This document shows, piece by piece, positions 1 to 7,742 of a stretch of 64,000 nt of DNA; positions within the stretch are counted from its first letter, which is position 1, and the number at the start of each line of letters is the position of its first letter. The notes beneath the pieces are model-generated. The model was not told the origin of the DNA, searched no databases, and was given only the letters and a program-made list of their open reading frames with translations. Position numbers and translations under genes: made by a program. This stretch comes from Gemmatimonadaceae bacterium (GTDB taxonomy: Bacteria; Gemmatimonadota; Gemmatimonadetes; Gemmatimonadales; Gemmatimonadaceae), in the NCBI GenBank assembly GCA_020852815.1, contig JADZAN010000036.1, positions 62,001 to 126,000 of the forward strand, read 5' to 3'.

Positions 1-567
1 CTCGCCGGCGACGCCGAGTCGGGGGTCTCGATCATGCGAATGGTGCGGCGCATGGATGCCGGCCCCGTCATCCGGCAGGCCCCGACGCCCATCCTCGACG
101 ACGAGACCTACGGCGAGTTGCAGCTGCGGCTCTCGGAGCTGGGCGCGCTGGCCATCGTCGAGGCGCTCACCCTCATGTCGCTCGGCTCCACCAACGAGGT
201 CGTGCAGGACGAGTCGCTGGCGACCTACGCACCGAAGGTCGAGCGCGAACAGGCACAGGTGGACTGGGCGCGCGACGCGCGTGACGTGGCGCGCGCCGTG
301 CGCGCCTATGACCCCCGCCCCGGAGCCTTCACCCTCCAGCGCGGACTCGACGTGAAGCTCTTCGGCGTGCGCGTCGCCCCCGACGCCCACGGCGACCCGG
401 GCGCCCTCCTCGCCATCGACGAGAGCGGGATGCTCGTGGCCTGCGGCAGCGGTGGCGGCGTGCGCATTGGCTATGTGCACCCCGCCGGAAAGCGCCGACT
501 GGCGGCCCTGGACTGGGCGCAAGGGCGCGGCATCGCCGTCGGCGACGTGCTCGGGGCGAGCGTGTGA
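1..567 (+). CDS. fmt: Methionyl-tRNA formyltransferase, C-terminal part (5' end outside window)
   Basis: This enzyme formylates the amino group of Met-tRNAfMet with 10-formyltetrahydrofolate for translation initiation in the cytoplasm. The reading frame is open from base 1. Its first visible residues include GDAESGVSIMRM and the following MDAGPV, which match the end of the catalytic formyltransferase domain. The rest (from about residue 70 of the visible part) is the C-terminal tRNA-binding OB-like domain, including the stretch VDWARDARDV and a PGAF motif. The TGA stop overlaps the GTG start of the next gene, so the two are probably translationally coupled. The missing N-terminus is a window edge effect and not a truncation. 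Confidence 0.93.
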   Translation, partial: LAGDAESGVSIMRMVRRMDAGPVIRQAPTPILDDETYGELQLRLSELGALAIVEALTLMSLGSTNEVVQDESLATYAPKVEREQAQVDWARDARDVARAVRAYDPRPGAFTLQRGLDVKLFGVRVAPDAHGDPGALLAIDESGMLVACGSGGGVRIGYVHPAGKRRLAALDWAQGRGIAVGDVLGASV

Positions 568-1031
568 CTTCGGCTGGCCAGGGCGCCGCCGGCGCCAACG
601 CCGACGCAGCGGAACGCATCCGCGCCTCTTTTGCCCGCCAGTCGTTCATGACGCTCCTCGGCGCCGAGCTCTCGCGCGTGGAGCGGGGCGTGGTCGAGAT
701 CGCGATCGCCCGGCGAGACGACCTGCTCCAGCAGCACGGCTTTCTGCACGCGGGAGTCCTCACCTCGCTCCTCGACTCGGCGTGCGGCTACTCGGCGCTC
801 ACCGTGATGGACGGCGATAGCGGCGTGATGAGCATCGAGTTCAAGGTCAATCTGCTCGCCCCTGCAGCCGGCGACCGCTTCCTGGTCAGGGGTGAGGTGC
901 TCAAGGCGGGCAAGACCGTTGTGGTCTGTCGCGGCGATGCCTACGCGATGGACGGCGAGGAGCCGCGCCTGGTCGCGGCGATGCAGGCGTCGATGATGGC
1001 GGTGCGCGGCAAGGCCAGCGTCCGCGACTGA
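564..1031 (+). CDS. PaaI-family hotdog thioesterase
   Basis: Predicted acyl-CoA thioesterase of the 4HBT/PaaI type, 155 residues, cytoplasmic. The central HGFLHAGVLTSLLDSACG is the family signature, in which His/Gly and the acidic residue of the hotdog helix form the active site. It is followed by the strand-rich second half (IEFKVNLLAPA, then GEVLKAGKTVVVCRGDA). The GTG start shares bases with the fmt stop, which decides the start and argues for one transcript. The physiological acyl-CoA cannot be read from sequence. A thioesterase directly behind fmt is not the usual gene order, so it was probably inserted into the fmt-rsmB neighbourhood. Confidence 0.85.
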   Translation: MTSAGQGAAGANADAAERIRASFARQSFMTLLGAELSRVERGVVEIAIARRDDLLQQHGFLHAGVLTSLLDSACGYSALTVMDGDSGVMSIEFKVNLLAPAAGDRFLVRGEVLKAGKTVVVCRGDAYAMDGEEPRLVAAMQASMMAVRGKASVRD

Positions 1032-1287
1032 GCGGCGCTGCCGTCCTCATGAAGAACCTCTCCCTGCATCAGCCGCATCATTTCGGCGTGACCTGATCAA
1101 CTGCTGAGCACGCTATTGATGTAGCAGCTTTGGCGCATTGCCATGACAAGTCGCCGAGGGTATCGTGAGGTCCCCCGATCTCCGCCGACCGCGTCACGGG
1201 GCCAGGCGTGGTTCTCTTTGTCCCCACGTCCACTCGGCGCCCCGAAATGACATGTCACATCCGCCTTCACGTGATGCACGTGTGACC

Positions 1288-2391
1288 ATGGCCGGACATA
1301 AGCACGAACAGGTCTTTTCGATTCTGAGGCGCGAGATCCAGTCTGGTCGCTGGCGGATCGGCGATCGCCTGCCGTCGGAGGCCGAGCTCGTCCAGCGATT
1401 CGGTCACTCGCGCATCACCATCGGGAGGGCGCTGCGCGACCTGCAGGCCGAAGGGGTCATCGAGCGCCGCGCCGGCTCGGGGACCTATGTGCGAGGCCCC
1501 AGCACCAACAGCTCGCTCTCCTTCGGCCTCCTGATTCCCGACCTGGGCGTCACTGACATCTTCGAGCCGATGTGCCAGGGGATGATGGACTCGCGCCTGG
1601 CGCGGCAGCACGCGCTCGTGTGGGGGAGCGGCGCCGGTGACGACGACGCGCGCCCTCTCTCCAAGTCGGAGCGGGCGTGGGAGCTGGCGCAGCACTATCT
1701 GGAGCGCGGGATCTCGGGGCTCTTCTTTGCCCCGCTCGAGCATGTGACCGACAAGGACGCCGTCAACCTGCGCATCGCGAAGGCGTTCGACGACGCGCGG
1801 ATCCCCATCGTCCTCCTGGACCGTCCGCTCACCCCCTTCCCCAACCCGGGGCGGCACGACGTGGTCGGCATCGACAACCGAACCGCGGGATTTGTCGTCG
1901 CCGACCACCTGCTCAAGCTGGGCTGCCGCCGCCTCGCCTTCGTGGCCATCCCCAACGCCGCGGCGACCGTAGACGCGCGCGAAGCCGGCTACCGCGAGGC
2001 GCTGTACAGTCGCCACGCCCTGGTGGATCGAGAGCTGGTACGTCGACTCGACCCCGACGACGAGTCGGCCGTGGGCGACCTGATGCGACAGCGGCCGGAC
2101 GGGATCGTCTGCGCCAACGACCGGACCGCGGGGCGACTGATGCACGCGCTGCGCCGATTGGGGCACGCCGTGCCGCGCGATGTGCGGCTGGTTGGCATCG
2201 ACGACGTGGAGTACGCCTCGCTGCTGCCGATTCCCCTCACCACGCTGCGCCAGCCCACGCGGCAACTAGGCGAAGTGGCGCTGGGTGTAATGCTGTCGCG
2301 CATTGCGCAGCGCGACCTTCCGCCGCGCGACGTGCGCATACCGTGCGAGCTGGTGGTGCGGGAGTCGTGCGGCGCCAAGGGCGACCGCTGA
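1288..2391 (+). CDS. GntR-LacI chimeric transcriptional repressor (AraR-like architecture)
   Basis: Predicted sugar- or metabolite-responsive DNA-binding regulator of about 367 residues. Residues 5-70 are a GntR winged helix-turn-helix (FSILRREIQSGRW, then LPSEAELVQRFGHSRITI and the wing RRAGSGTYV). Residues 78-365 are a LacI/GalR-type periplasmic-binding-like effector domain (DGIVCANDRTAGRLM, then LVGIDDVEYA). This combination is known from AraR-like repressors. I chose ATG 1288 because it leaves a typical short lead before the helix-turn-helix; ATG 1252 in the same frame is possible. Neither has a good ribosome binding site. No transporter or sugar enzyme is adjacent, so its regulon is unknown. 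Upstream, a TGGC-N5-GCCA element (about 1132-1144) is a weak candidate operator. Confidence 0.85.
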   Translation: MAGHKHEQVFSILRREIQSGRWRIGDRLPSEAELVQRFGHSRITIGRALRDLQAEGVIERRAGSGTYVRGPSTNSSLSFGLLIPDLGVTDIFEPMCQGMMDSRLARQHALVWGSGAGDDDARPLSKSERAWELAQHYLERGISGLFFAPLEHVTDKDAVNLRIAKAFDDARIPIVLLDRPLTPFPNPGRHDVVGIDNRTAGFVVADHLLKLGCRRLAFVAIPNAAATVDAREAGYREALYSRHALVDRELVRRLDPDDESAVGDLMRQRPDGIVCANDRTAGRLMHALRRLGHAVPRDVRLVGIDDVEYASLLPIPLTTLRQPTRQLGEVALGVMLSRIAQRDLPPRDVRIPCELVVRESCGAKGDR

Positions 2392-2415
2392 CCCCCGGGC
2401 TACCGCCCTCGCCGC

Positions 2416-2421
2416 TATCTT
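2416..2421 (+). promoter_or_regulatory. Candidate -10 box placing rsmB transcript start at its ATG
   Basis: TATCTT ends seven bases before ATG 2428. If it is a -10 hexamer, transcription would begin at or within a base of the start codon, giving a leaderless message. The same geometry recurs at eight other genes in the window. Confidence 0.45.
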
Positions 2422-2427
2422 GTGGTC

Positions 2428-3816
2428 ATGACTCCCACCGATGGATCGCGTGCCCCCGGCTCGACCTTGGTTCGGGGCGGGGTCACCGATGCACGCACCG
2501 CCGCCGCCGAGATCATGGCCGACTTGCGCGGAGGCGACCTGCTGGACGTCGCCTTCGAGCGACGCGCCGGGGAGCTCGACGCGCGCGATCGCCGGTGGGT
2601 GCAGGAACTGGTGTACGGGACGCTGCGCCGTCGCGCGCACCTGGACGCGGCGCTCGCCGCGCGCGTGCGCGGGGGGCTGGCCCGTCTCGACGCCGACCTG
2701 ACCGACATCCTGCGCCTGGGCACCTATCAGCTCCTGCACATGGGCTCCGTTCCGCCGTACGCGGCCATTGCCCAGAGCGTGGAGCTGGCCAAGCGACGCC
2801 ACGGCATCGGGGCCAGCAAGCTCGCCAACGCCGTGCTGCGCCGCACCGATCGCGAACGCGACACGTCGCCGCCAGCCGCAAGCATTGCCGCCGACGGCGG
2901 CGCGACGGGCGACGGCGACGACGCCATCGATCAGCTGGCGCTCGAGGGGTCGCACCCGCGCTGGCTCGTGGCGCGCTGGGTACAGCGCTTCGGGATGGAC
3001 GAGGTGCGCCGGTTGCTCGCGCTGAACAACGTCGAGGCCCCGATGGTGCTGCGCCCGTGGGGAATCGTGCGCGAGCAGTTGGAGGCGATGCTGGAGTCGT
3101 CGGGGGTAGCGGTGGAGGATGCACCGCTGGTCGACGACGGGCTCGCCGTGACCGGGCACGTGGCGCTGGCCGAAGTGGGGGCGTTTCGCCAGGGGCTCTT
3201 CTTCATCCAGGACCCGGCCGCAACGCTGGTCACGCGCTACGCGGCCTTTCCGCCAGGCGCAACGGTCATCGACCTCTGCGCGGCGCCGGGGGGCAAGTCG
3301 CTCGAGCTCGCCCGCACCGCGGCGCACGTCGTCGCCTGCGATCGTTCGCCGGCGCGGCTGGAGCGCATGCGGCGTAACCTCGAGCGCCTCGACGTTCACC
3401 ACGTCACGCTCGTGGCCACCGACGCGCGCGACCGTGCGCTCGCGCCGGCCGAAACCGTGCTCGTCGACGCGCCCTGCACCGGGACGGGGACCTTTCGCCG
3501 ACACCCGGACGCGCGCTGGCGCCTCAAGGTCTCCGACCTCGCGGTGAGCGCCGCCTCGCAGCGCGCGATCCTGCGCGCCGCCGCGGAACTCGTTAGGCCC
3601 GGCGGCGTGCTGGTCTACAGCACCTGCTCGCTCGAACCGGAGGAGAACGAGGCGCAGGTGACGCAGTTCCTCGCCGAGCACGCGGACTTCTCGCTCGAAC
3701 CGCCCCCCGCCGGCACCGTTCCGCCATCGACGCTCGACGCCGGGATGCTGCGCGTCCTGCCGCAGCGGCACGGTGTCGACGGTGCCTTCGCCGCGCGGCT
3801 GCGCCGGCGTGCCTGA
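2428..3816 (+). CDS. rsmB: 16S rRNA (cytosine-967 C5)-methyltransferase RsmB
   Basis: SAM-dependent m5C methyltransferase acting on C967 of 16S rRNA. The N-terminal third is a NusB-like RNA-binding domain (DRRWVQELVYGTLRRRAHLD). The C-terminal Rossmann methyltransferase shows the SAM motif DLCAAPGGKSLELA, the catalytic region VLVDAPCTGTGTFRRHPDAR, and the second catalytic Cys in YSTCSLEPEENE. The length of 462 residues is normal. Start ATG 2428 follows the box TATCTT (2416-2421) by six bases, with no Shine-Dalgarno sequence, so the message may be leaderless; GTG 2422 is in frame. The gene heads the run rsmB, PASTA protein, rpe, thioredoxin, tsaD and lgt. Confidence 0.95.
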   Translation: MTPTDGSRAPGSTLVRGGVTDARTAAAEIMADLRGGDLLDVAFERRAGELDARDRRWVQELVYGTLRRRAHLDAALAARVRGGLARLDADLTDILRLGTYQLLHMGSVPPYAAIAQSVELAKRRHGIGASKLANAVLRRTDRERDTSPPAASIAADGGATGDGDDAIDQLALEGSHPRWLVARWVQRFGMDEVRRLLALNNVEAPMVLRPWGIVREQLEAMLESSGVAVEDAPLVDDGLAVTGHVALAEVGAFRQGLFFIQDPAATLVTRYAAFPPGATVIDLCAAPGGKSLELARTAAHVVACDRSPARLERMRRNLERLDVHHVTLVATDARDRALAPAETVLVDAPCTGTGTFRRHPDARWRLKVSDLAVSAASQRAILRAAAELVRPGGVLVYSTCSLEPEENEAQVTQFLAEHADFSLEPPPAGTVPPSTLDAGMLRVLPQRHGVDGAFAARLRRRA

Positions 3817-3829
3817 CGAGGACCCACGC

Positions 3830-4558
3830 GTGCCCTCACCACAGCGCCTGCGCGCCATCCTCCTCCACGTGGCCGTCGCCCTCGCCGGCTTTCTCGGCGC
3901 CTACCTCCTCGTTGCCTTCGTCATCCTCCCCGACGACGTCATGGCCGGCGACATCACCATCCCCGGCGTGGTGGGGCTGACGCAAGCCGACGCGCAGCGC
4001 CGCCTCACCGGGCTGGGGCTCAAGGTGGCGTTTGGCGAGGAACGCTTCTCCGCCGACGCCCCCAAGTCCACCGTCCTGTCGCAGAACCCCACGGCCGGAA
4101 CCACCGTTGCCCCCGGCACCTCGGTCACGCTCGACGTGAGCGCCGGCCAGCAGCGCTCGACCATTCCCGCGCTCGTTGGCCTCTCGCGCGCCGACGCCGA
4201 GGCCGCGCTGCGCAAGGCCGGGTTGCAGCTGGGGCAGGTGCAAGAGCAGAGCTCTGACTCGGCGCGCGGCCTGGTCGTCGACTCCAAGCCCGCCGAGGGC
4301 CAGGTGGTCCCCACGGCCACGCGCGTCGACCTCGTCGTCAGCGCCGGCCCGGCGCAACTCACCATGCCCGACGTGGTGGGGCGCGACGTCGAGTCCGCCA
4401 CCGCCTTCATTGCCCAACTCGGCCTCATCGCCGCGCCGGCCGAGTACGATCCCACGTCGACGCTCCCGCGCGGGACGGTCGTGGGCCAGTCGCCGGCCGC
4501 GGGCTCGGCCATTGCCGCCGGCACCAACGTCACGCTTCGCGTCGCAGGCTCTCCATGA
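3830..4558 (+). CDS. Membrane-anchored protein with three PASTA domains
   Basis: A 242-residue single-pass protein. Residues about 8-32 form one membrane helix (LLHVAVALAGFLGAYLLVAF). Three extracytoplasmic PASTA repeats follow, at about 42-107, 108-173 and 174-242. Each begins with a (I/M)PxxVG motif (IPGVVGL, IPALVGL, MPDVVGR) and has the alternating P-x-G-x-x-V spacing. PASTA domains bind muropeptides or lipid II in serine/threonine kinases and penicillin-binding proteins, but no kinase or transpeptidase domain is present here. GTG 3830 is chosen because GAGGA lies eight bases upstream and it starts just after the rsmB stop. The stop overlaps the rpe ATG (ATGA). It probably senses or binds peptidoglycan; the exact role is unknown. 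Confidence 0.9.
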   Translation: MPSPQRLRAILLHVAVALAGFLGAYLLVAFVILPDDVMAGDITIPGVVGLTQADAQRRLTGLGLKVAFGEERFSADAPKSTVLSQNPTAGTTVAPGTSVTLDVSAGQQRSTIPALVGLSRADAEAALRKAGLQLGQVQEQSSDSARGLVVDSKPAEGQVVPTATRVDLVVSAGPAQLTMPDVVGRDVESATAFIAQLGLIAAPAEYDPTSTLPRGTVVGQSPAAGSAIAAGTNVTLRVAGSP

Positions 4559-5223
4559 GCGTCCGCATTGCCCCGTCCATCCTCAGCGCCGACTTCGCCA
4601 GGCTGGGCGACGAGATCGCCATGTGCGAAGCCGGCGGCGCCGACTGGATCCACATCGACGTGATGGACGGCTGCTTCGTCCCCAACCTCACCTACGGCGC
4701 CAAGGTCATCGAGACCTGCCGCCGCCTGACCACGCTGACGCTCGACGTGCACCTGATGGTCGTCGAGCCCGAGAAGTACTTCGACAGCTTCGCCAAGGCC
4801 GGCGCCGACGTCATTACCATCCACCAGGAAACCGCGCCGCACCTGCACCGCCAGCTCGCGCGCATTCGCGAGTTGGGGTGCCGCGCCGGCGTGACGATCA
4901 ACCCGTCCACGCCGGTGGCCTCGCTGGCCGACGTCGCCACCGACGTCGACATGATCCTCATCATGTCGGTGAACCCGGGATACGGCGGGCAGACATTCAT
5001 CCCGCGCTCGCTCGACAAGATCCGCCAGGCGCGCGCGCTGCTCGACGGCGCCGGCAATCGCGACGCGATGGTCGAGGTGGACGGCGGCGTGGCGCGCGAA
5101 ACGATCGCCGCGTGCTGGCGCGCCGGCGCCGACACCTTCGTCGCCGGCAACGCGATCTTTGCCGCGAAGAATCCGCGTGCCGAGATCGCCGCGTTGCGCG
5201 CCCTCTGCTCGGAGACGGTGTGA
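4555..5223 (+). CDS. rpe: Ribulose-phosphate 3-epimerase
   Basis: Interconverts D-ribulose 5-phosphate and D-xylulose 5-phosphate in the pentose phosphate pathway; a metal-dependent TIM barrel. The 222-residue product has the expected length. Visible motifs are the N-terminal IAPSILSADFARLG, the metal-binding HIDVMDG and LDVHLMV, the loop MSVNPGYGGQTF, and the phosphate-binding VEVDGGV followed by ADTFVAGNAIF. The ATG overlaps the stop of the PASTA gene, and its own TGA overlaps the next GTG, so translational coupling is likely in both directions. Confidence 0.96.
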   Translation: MSVRIAPSILSADFARLGDEIAMCEAGGADWIHIDVMDGCFVPNLTYGAKVIETCRRLTTLTLDVHLMVVEPEKYFDSFAKAGADVITIHQETAPHLHRQLARIRELGCRAGVTINPSTPVASLADVATDVDMILIMSVNPGYGGQTFIPRSLDKIRQARALLDGAGNRDAMVEVDGGVARETIAACWRAGADTFVAGNAIFAAKNPRAEIAALRALCSETV

Positions 5224-5780
5224 GCACCACGCGTCAGTGGCAGCTCGTGGGCCTCATCGTCGCGTTCCTCGGCGCGGGGCTCATGTACGCCGGCACGGCA
5301 GGTGTAGGGAACGTCGAGGCCGTCCGCGTGGGGGCGAAGGCGCCGAACTTCCACGCCGCCACACTCGATGGCACCGCCCAAACCAGGACGCTCGCCGACT
5401 ACAAGGGCGAAGTGCTCCTGGTGAACCTGTGGGCCACGTGGTGCGGCCCCTGCGTCGTCGAGATGCCGAGCATCCAGCGCCTCTACGACCGCTATCGCGA
5501 CAAGGGGCTCAAGGTGGTCGCCGTCGCCGTGGACGACCCGGGCTACGAACAGCGGGTGCTCGACTTCGTCGCCGAGCGCAAGCTCACGTTCGAGATCCTG
5601 CACGAGGGGACGGGGAAGATCGAGGCGCTGTTCCAGACGCAGGGCATTCCGGCCACCTTCCTCATCGGGCGCGATGGGCGCATTCGCAAGCTGAGCCTCG
5701 GCGCCGACGACTGGGACTCGCCCGCCAACCGCGCCGTCGTCGCGCAGCTGCTCGGCGTCGAGGAGACCGGCGCCCCGTGA
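5220..5780 (+). CDS. TlpA/ResA-type membrane-anchored thioredoxin
   Basis: Thiol-disulfide oxidoreductase of 186 residues, probably tethered outside the cytoplasmic membrane. Residues 8-28 form an N-terminal signal anchor (LVGLIVAFLGAGLMYAG). The thioredoxin fold follows, with the active site NLWATWCGPCVVEMP and the cis-Pro loop QGIPATFLIGRDGRI. Such proteins reduce apocytochrome c cysteines or other periplasmic disulfides; a c-type cytochrome gene lies nearby at 7743-9932 but on the other strand. GTG 5220 overlaps the rpe stop (GTGTGA), which sets the start. Confidence 0.88.
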   Translation: MSTTRQWQLVGLIVAFLGAGLMYAGTAGVGNVEAVRVGAKAPNFHAATLDGTAQTRTLADYKGEVLLVNLWATWCGPCVVEMPSIQRLYDRYRDKGLKVVAVAVDDPGYEQRVLDFVAERKLTFEILHEGTGKIEALFQTQGIPATFLIGRDGRIRKLSLGADDWDSPANRAVVAQLLGVEETGAP

Positions 5781-5808
5781 GCGAGACGCCGGCGCAAGGG
5801 CGCCGCTG

Positions 5809-6846
5809 ATGCGCATCCTCGCGCTCGAGACGTCCTGCGACGAGACCTCGGCCAGCGTGGTGGAGGGAAACGGCGCGCGGGTGCAGCTGCAATCGCTCGT
5901 CATCCTCTCGCAGGATGTGCATCGCGTCTTTGGCGGCGTGGTCCCCGAGATTGCGTCGCGCGCGCACCTCACCGCCGTGGTCCCGGTGGTGCAGCAGGCG
6001 CTGCGCGAGGCCTCGTGCACGCTGGCCGACGTCGACGCCATCGCGGTCACCCACGCCCCCGGGCTGGTGGGGGCCCTCCTCGTGGGCGTGAGCTACGCCA
6101 AGGGGCTCGCCCTCGGTGCCAGCAAGCGATTGTTAGGGGTGCACCATATGGAGGGGCACCTCTTCGCCACCTCGCTCGAAGCGCCCGATGCCGTGCCGCC
6201 GTTCACGGCGCTCCTCGTCTCGGGAGGCCACACGTTGCTGCTCGACGTGGCGGCGTGGGGTGAGTATCGCATCCTTGGCGCGACCCGCGACGACGCCGCC
6301 GGCGAGGCCTTCGACAAGGTGGCCAAGCTCCTCGGCCTCCCGTATCCCGGTGGCCGGCACGTCGAGGCGCTCGCCGCCACGGGCGACCCGTCGCGCCTCC
6401 GCTTCTCGCGCCCCATGCTTCGGCGCGACCAGCATCCCGGCGACGCCGACTACTACGATGTCTCCTTCAGCGGACTCAAGACCGCGGTGCTGCACGCGGT
6501 GCGCGCATCGACTGACCTTGCGGCCGACGCGCCGCACATTGCCCGCGCCTTCCAGGAAGCGTTGGTGGACACGCTCGTGGAGAAGACGTATCGTGCGGCG
6601 CGCGCGCATGGTCGCACGCGCGTCGTGCTCGGTGGCGGCGTGGCGTGCAACCGCGCACTCGTCGAGGCAATGCGGCGACGCCTGGGCGACGCGGGGGCAA
6701 GCGTCTTTGCCCCATCCACGCGTCTCGCCACCGACAACGCCGCAATGATCGCCCGCGCCGCGCTCTTCCATGCGGAACGGGGTAGCAGCAGTGACTGGAC
6801 GCTCAACGCCCACGCCTCGATGCCCATCCCAGGGCTCGTCGGCTGA
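5809..6846 (+). CDS. tsaD: tRNA N6-threonylcarbamoyltransferase TsaD
   Basis: Transfers the threonylcarbamoyl group to A37 of ANN-decoding tRNAs, acting with TsaB and TsaE in the cytoplasm. The protein has 345 residues, the typical length. It begins MRILALETSCDETSASV (actin-like ATPase fold), carries the metal-binding HHMEGH, the ALLVSGGHTLL strand, DAAGEAFDKVAKLL, and the C-terminal VVLGGGVACN motif. TsaB and TsaE are not in the window. It lies 28 bases after the thioredoxin gene and probably shares its transcript. Confidence 0.97.
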   Translation: MRILALETSCDETSASVVEGNGARVQLQSLVILSQDVHRVFGGVVPEIASRAHLTAVVPVVQQALREASCTLADVDAIAVTHAPGLVGALLVGVSYAKGLALGASKRLLGVHHMEGHLFATSLEAPDAVPPFTALLVSGGHTLLLDVAAWGEYRILGATRDDAAGEAFDKVAKLLGLPYPGGRHVEALAATGDPSRLRFSRPMLRRDQHPGDADYYDVSFSGLKTAVLHAVRASTDLAADAPHIARAFQEALVDTLVEKTYRAARAHGRTRVVLGGGVACNRALVEAMRRRLGDAGASVFAPSTRLATDNAAMIARAALFHAERGSSSDWTLNAHASMPIPGLVG

Positions 6847-6884
6847 CCTGGCTCGCGCTTCACGCCCGCCCCTCAGCACGCGAC

Positions 6885-7730
6885 ATGGACCACATCATTC
6901 ACCACCCCTGGGAGATCAAGCTCGGAGCGCTGAACCTCACCGGCTTCGGCATCGCCGTGCTCATGGCATTCGTCATTGCCCAGATCATCACGCAACGCGA
7001 ACTCACGCGCCGCGGGCACGATGCCGAAGCCGCAGCCATGCCCGACCTGGTCTTTGCCTCGGTGATGGGGATGCTCCTGGGAGGGAAGCTCTACTACATC
7101 CTCCTCATCACGCATGACTGGCGCGACTTCTTCACGCGCGCGGGCTTCGTCTTCTGGGGTGGGCTCATTGGTGGCGTGATCCTCTGCTGGGGATACATCA
7201 CGCGCAAGAGGCTCTCCTTTGCCCGCTTTGCCGATGTAGCCGGCCCCGCCATCGCCGGGGCATATGCGGTGGGACGCACCGGCTGCTGGGCGGTAGGCGA
7301 TGACTACGGGCGCCCGTGGGACTCGCGTTTCGCGGTGGCCTTTCCCGAGGGTGCCCCGCCGAGCACCGCGGGAATCATGAACCGGATGTTCGGGACGCCG
7401 ATTCCGCCAGGCGCAACGCCGGACACGGTGCTCACCGTGCATCCCACGCAGCTCTACGAAGTCTCGATGGCGCTGGTGATGTTCCTCGTGATCTGGCGCT
7501 TCCGGAACCACCGGCACGCCGAGGGGTGGCTCTTTGGCCTCTACTGCGTCCTCGCGGGGCTGGAGCGCTTCATCGTGGAGTTCTTCCGCGCCAAGGACGA
7601 CCGCCTCTTCGGCCCGATCACCGTGGCGCAGCTCATCGGACTTGCCATCTGCGCGATCGGCGTCGTGGTCATGGTGCTGCGGTCGAAGACCGGCCCCGGC
7701 CGCCCCGGCATCCACGCCGTGGCGACCTGA
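6885..7730 (+). CDS. lgt: Prolipoprotein diacylglyceryl transferase
   Basis: Inner-membrane enzyme that transfers diacylglycerol from phosphatidylglycerol to the lipobox cysteine of prolipoproteins. The 281-residue product has about seven predicted membrane helices. It contains the Lgt signature region AYAVGRTGCWAVGDDYGRPW and the C-terminal RFIVEFFRAKDDR. Lipoprotein substrates are seen in the window (39905-40096 and 45537-48149). It ends 12 bases before the convergent iron permease gene. Confidence 0.95.
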   Translation: MDHIIHHPWEIKLGALNLTGFGIAVLMAFVIAQIITQRELTRRGHDAEAAAMPDLVFASVMGMLLGGKLYYILLITHDWRDFFTRAGFVFWGGLIGGVILCWGYITRKRLSFARFADVAGPAIAGAYAVGRTGCWAVGDDYGRPWDSRFAVAFPEGAPPSTAGIMNRMFGTPIPPGATPDTVLTVHPTQLYEVSMALVMFLVIWRFRNHRHAEGWLFGLYCVLAGLERFIVEFFRAKDDRLFGPITVAQLIGLAICAIGVVVMVLRSKTGPGRPGIHAVAT

Positions 7731-7742
7731 CCCATCAACGGA

